A stretch of DNA of 56,986 bases from Chloroflexota bacterium (GTDB lineage Bacteria; Chloroflexota; Anaerolineae; Aggregatilineales; Phototrophicaceae): contig JAPOYT010000206.1 in assembly GCA_026706445.1 (NCBI GenBank), forward strand, positions 1-56,986, in the 5' to 3' direction. This document shows positions 53,468 through 56,986 of this stretch, piece after piece (position 1 is the stretch's first letter; every line of letters begins with the position of its first letter). The notes beneath the pieces were generated by a model, which was not told the DNA's origin, ran no database searches, and was given only the letters and a program-made list of their open reading frames with translations. The position numbers and the translations under genes were made by a program.

Positions 53468-54106
53468 CTAATCGTTTGCAATACAGCGTTCAAATTGGAC
53501 AAATGAATCGAGCTTGCGCAACTTATTCAAGTCCCTGGAATCTTTAGGGATCGCCTTCGCGATTCTGATGGCATCGTCTACGTCGCTGTAAACCGATTTT
53601 CGTCCTCGTCCTTCGCGACGAAAGACATTGATCATCAGGGTCTTGGGGTCCTGATTGCGTTCTAGCTTTGGCGGAGGCTTGACGTTTGCCCTGCGAGTCT
53701 TTGTAGAGAGTACAACATTTACGGCTCTTATGTCTGTAAGAAGCCAAGTTTCAAGCATTGCGTCAATACATACGAGGCACACGCGGCAAAGATCAACAGC
53801 GGCTTTCTCAAGCTCACTCTTAATGCGTTTACGATCTTGCCCACACGCGGGCCTGGTTTTCTTTATGCTCAACTGTTTCGTTCTGACAGGGTTTTCCCAT
53901 TCAGCTGGGAACAGGTCCCAAACAATGATGACGCGGTCACAGCCAAGTTCGAGCAAGAGTTTTGCTATCTCGCCACAATCAGCAATCAAATCCGGCTTCT
54001 TTCCAAGGGTTCGAGACACAACTTTGATTTCAGGATTGATCCGTTTCGCCAAGTACTCCATCACTTTACGATCTGGCAAACCTTCTAAGATTAAGCCGAC
54101 TTTCAT
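53468..54106 (-). CDS. TOPRIM/DUF4276-like protein, partner of AAA ATPase
   Basis: The protein has 212 residues. It opens MKVGLILEGLPDRKV, an acidic residue (E8) in a short strand-turn, followed near residue 64 by VIIVWDLFPAEW, an arrangement like the TOPRIM Glu and Asp of DUF4276 and OLD-type nucleases. A basic region near the C-terminus (RREGRGRKSVYSDVDDAIRIA) may touch nucleic acid. The start overlaps the AAA ATPase stop as ATGA, so the two are a translationally coupled pair. The family call is tentative; RloB-like proteins are the alternative. The DNA is AT-richer than the flanking fad genes. Confidence 0.65.
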   Translation of the reverse strand: MKVGLILEGLPDRKVMEYLAKRINPEIKVVSRTLGKKPDLIADCGEIAKLLLELGCDRVIIVWDLFPAEWENPVRTKQLSIKKTRPACGQDRKRIKSELEKAAVDLCRVCLVCIDAMLETWLLTDIRAVNVVLSTKTRRANVKPPPKLERNQDPKTLMINVFRREGRGRKSVYSDVDDAIRIAKAIPKDSRDLNKLRKLDSFVQFERCIAND

Positions 54107-55344
54107 CCCCCTTCTCCAAGACTGAGGCCCTGCATGGTGTACAGTTTGCCGGGACCAAACTTTTCCGCCCATTTTTCGAGCGCAGGATTGTCGTCCGGTC
54201 GAGAGAAAACAGGTCCTTTGTCTTCAGAGCGTTCCACCAAGACAATTGACCATAAGGGAAGCAAATCTAGCAGGTAGGGCGAATGCGTGGTGACGATGAC
54301 CTGTGAACGACCACTTTCCACCAAGTTGCGCAATTCTTCTACGATAAGATGAATTGTACGTGGATCGAGCCCGTTTTCGATTTCTTCAATGACGATAACT
54401 GGCGGCGGTTCGGGATGACGGAATAGGGCGAGAAGCGCCAGTATTCGCAACGTACCGGTTGACAGTAACCAGCCCTTTACCTTGAAATCGGCTTCGCTCA
54501 TTTCCAAGTGCGACTGTCGACCAAGTACGTCAGTGAGTTCTGGCTTCAAGTCTTTCATATATGGTAAGACATATTGTAGAGTCTCCAAAATGCCTTCAAA
54601 GGCATCTTCATCATGTTCGCGAATACCGCTCAAATACTCTGCAATGTTTGAACCGTCACTACGAAGATGGATCATTCCACCAGTGCGCTGAATCGGCTGC
54701 GGTTCTCCCATGGTCCAGGCATTGAGTGTCACGAATTGCCACGAAGCTAAGGAAAAGACAATGTAAGGAGTTGCTCTGCTACTGCTAATGAGTGATTTGC
54801 CTGGCTGCAGGGCCTCCGCCTCAAACTCAAAAGGTAGCGCGATTGGGAACGTTATTCCGCCACCCAATCTCTCACCGTTTGAATCATACAAGTAACCTTC
54901 GGAATCGCGAGCCATATACTTCTGTCCGCTCACATTCCATCGCTCTTCCATGATGAATATTTCATCTCCATCCGGGGCGCATGCCACTTTCAGGACATTC
55001 GAATGCGATTGCGAATCCTTTGTTTCGTTTTCGATCGGTACGCGATGGCTTAGACTGAATTCAATTACGCCTTCTTGATGAACCCTTGTATCAGCGCGAT
55101 TTGCCGTGCTTTGTGGCGCAGCGCCATGGCGAATGTTTTCATAGCCGCGCCATAAATTCATCGTATCGTCTAGCCCGTCCAATACTATGCGCTGGAAAGT
55201 CTGCAGACCCTCAACAAAACTGCTCTTGCCCGAGCCATTGTCACCAATCAATACAGTCAGTGGCGTGAACTTGACGACACCGCTATCCCGTATAGCCTTA
55301 AAGTTCTTTAGTCGAAACGACTTCAGGGCTAGTTCATTTGCCAT
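54103..55344 (-). CDS. AAA (ABC-type, OLD-like) ATPase
   Basis: The protein has 413 residues of the AAA_21/OLD-like ABC-ATPase class. Walker A is GDNGSGKSS (34-42), the ABC signature LSTGTLR is at 294-300, Walker B VIVIEE at 316-321 with DP after it, and the switch His in TTHSP at 354. The long insert between Walker A and the signature lacks a coiled coil, unlike SMC or RecF. Such ATPases paired with a TOPRIM or DUF4276 protein occur in anti-phage loci. GGAG lies 9 bases before the ATG. It interrupts the fadN-fadA neighbourhood on the opposite strand. Confidence 0.85.
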   Translation of the reverse strand: MANELALKSFRLKNFKAIRDSGVVKFTPLTVLIGDNGSGKSSFVEGLQTFQRIVLDGLDDTMNLWRGYENIRHGAAPQSTANRADTRVHQEGVIEFSLSHRVPIENETKDSQSHSNVLKVACAPDGDEIFIMEERWNVSGQKYMARDSEGYLYDSNGERLGGGITFPIALPFEFEAEALQPGKSLISSSRATPYIVFSLASWQFVTLNAWTMGEPQPIQRTGGMIHLRSDGSNIAEYLSGIREHDEDAFEGILETLQYVLPYMKDLKPELTDVLGRQSHLEMSEADFKVKGWLLSTGTLRILALLALFRHPEPPPVIVIEEIENGLDPRTIHLIVEELRNLVESGRSQVIVTTHSPYLLDLLPLWSIVLVERSEDKGPVFSRPDDNPALEKWAEKFGPGKLYTMQGLSLGEGG

Positions 55345-55395
55345 GCCAGTACTCCATTACCCTAGCGCTCATATTACCACAGCCCACGCGCTGCA

Positions 55396-55423
55396 TTGAC
55401 CCCACGCCGTTATTCGCTAAGAT
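55396..55423 (+). promoter_or_regulatory. fadA promoter
   Basis: TTGACC (55396-55401) and TAAGAT (55418-55423) are separated by 16 bases. The predicted start of transcription, near 55430, coincides with an upstream GTG of the open frame and so favours the ATG at 55454 as the fadA start. Confidence 0.6.
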
Positions 55424-55453
55424 ACAGATGTGAAGCACTCGAAGGGATCTGTT

Positions 55454-56638
<1,185 letters not shown>

Positions 56639-56652
56639 CCCCCACCGTCAAT

Positions 56653-56700
56653 CCCTCCCCCAAAATGCGGGTCGCGTAGACACAGACCTGCGGAGGAACC
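56653..56700. repeat. Short repeat with GGTCGCGTAGACAC core, copy 2
   Basis: CCCTCCCCCAAAATGCG leads into GGTCGCGTAGACACAGACC (56670-56688), matching copy 1 at 37846-37864 except for one base. It lies 14 bases after the fadA stop. The rest of the 269-base gap before the last gene holds a promoter and nothing else I can name. Confidence 0.65.
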
Positions 56701-56838
56701 TGTACTGCTCGGCGGTTTGATTGCGGAATCGAGACGGTTTGCGTGGATTGCGCCAATGGTTTCCGGTCAGTGGGCGCGGGGCGACTGTGTGGTCGCGAGG
56801 AGTAGGTTGTGGCATAAAGGCGGAGACGGCACAGAGGG

Positions 56839-56867
56839 TTCAAAGAATAAAACAAATATGCTAAAAT
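56839..56867 (+). promoter_or_regulatory. Promoter for the methyltransferase gene at the right edge
   Basis: TTCAAA (56839-56844) and TAAAAT (56862-56867) are separated by 17 bases in a locally AT-rich stretch, about 40 bases before the GTG start at 56908. Confidence 0.55.
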
Positions 56868-56907
56868 TCCGCTCGTTGCGTAATTTCAAGCGAAGGCGAG
56901 TTGAACT

Positions 56908-56986
56908 GTGTCAGCGAATCGGAACTTGCACCAAGCGAAGACCAACAAGAAAGACGAATTCTACACGCAGCTTGTTGATATTGAAA
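56908..56986 (+). CDS. Start of EcoRI-like adenine-specific DNA methyltransferase, partial
   Basis: Only 26 codons are inside the window. From the GTG at 56908, preceded by GAAGGCGAG, the frame reads NLHQAKTNKKDEFYTQLVDIE. The K-x-DEFYTQ-x-x-DIE pattern is the N-terminal hallmark of the EcoRI-type adenine methyltransferase family. In such enzymes it precedes the SAM-binding domain, which lies outside this window. A partner endonuclease, if any, would be further right. Confidence 0.7.
   Translation, partial: MSANRNLHQAKTNKKDEFYTQLVDIE

Overview
The window reads as a chromosomal segment of a bacterium of moderately high GC content, most likely a member of the Chloroflexota (Anaerolineae-like). 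That placement is inference. It rests on a class II B12-dependent ribonucleotide reductase, the gene order of the division and cell-wall cluster, an EtfAB:menaquinone-oxidoreductase-type Fe-S protein, Bacillus/Chloroflexota-type FadN and FadA, and frequent GTG/TTG starts. No rRNA, CRISPR array or intact transposon is visible.

Layout. 1-4.5 kb: a cut tRNA-Asn, a GNAT-type protein, a solute-binding protein, a LOG-family enzyme and a secreted unknown. 4.5-9.3 kb (minus strand): DinB-like protein, hisS, malQ, an acidic unknown, tadA and tRNA-Ser(CGA). 9.7-16.3 kb (plus): a membrane Fe-S oxidoreductase (FadF/EMO type), an acetyltransferase and two tandem paralogous GT-C membrane glycosyltransferases. 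16.3-19.9 kb (minus): the infC-rpmI-rplT operon with a clear terminator, followed by a TrmH-family methyltransferase and lpdA. 20.2-27.4 kb (minus): a small Cys-rich protein, an arginase-fold enzyme, a four-LysM secreted protein, a YdcF-like protein, a methyltransferase fused to an Mrr-like nuclease domain, and nrdJ.

27.9-42.2 kb (minus) is a complete-looking dcw cluster in the order rsmH-ftsL-ftsI-mraY-murD-ftsW-murG-murC-murB-ftsQ-ftsA-ftsZ. It lacks mraZ, murE, murF and ddl, and its FtsI has lost consensus residues in two of the three penicillin-binding motifs. uvrC diverges from it, followed by a small cluster with a DUF2335-like gene broken across two frames. 45.1-48.2 kb (minus) is a serine-biosynthesis operon (serB-like, HAD phosphatase, serA) whose SerA has an unusual Arg-to-His change.

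48.4-57 kb is a fatty-acid oxidation locus (TetR regulator, SDR, FadN and FadA) interrupted by genes that look like defence genes. These are an Mrr-type restriction nuclease in the operon, and an AAA ATPase plus TOPRIM/DUF4276-like pair on the opposite strand. The start of an EcoRI-like adenine methyltransferase runs off the right edge. The FadF/EMO-like protein at 9.7 kb would plausibly pass electrons from this pathway to menaquinone.

Three intergenic regions (about 9.5, 20.0 and 27.7 kb) carry the same imperfect outer inverted repeats around different palindromic cores: a mobile or repetitive element family without coding capacity. A second short repeat lies at 37.8 and 56.7 kb. The strongest leads are the FtsI substitutions, the exchangeable-core repeat family, the AAA/TOPRIM-like pair, the split DUF2335 cluster and the non-standard infC start.
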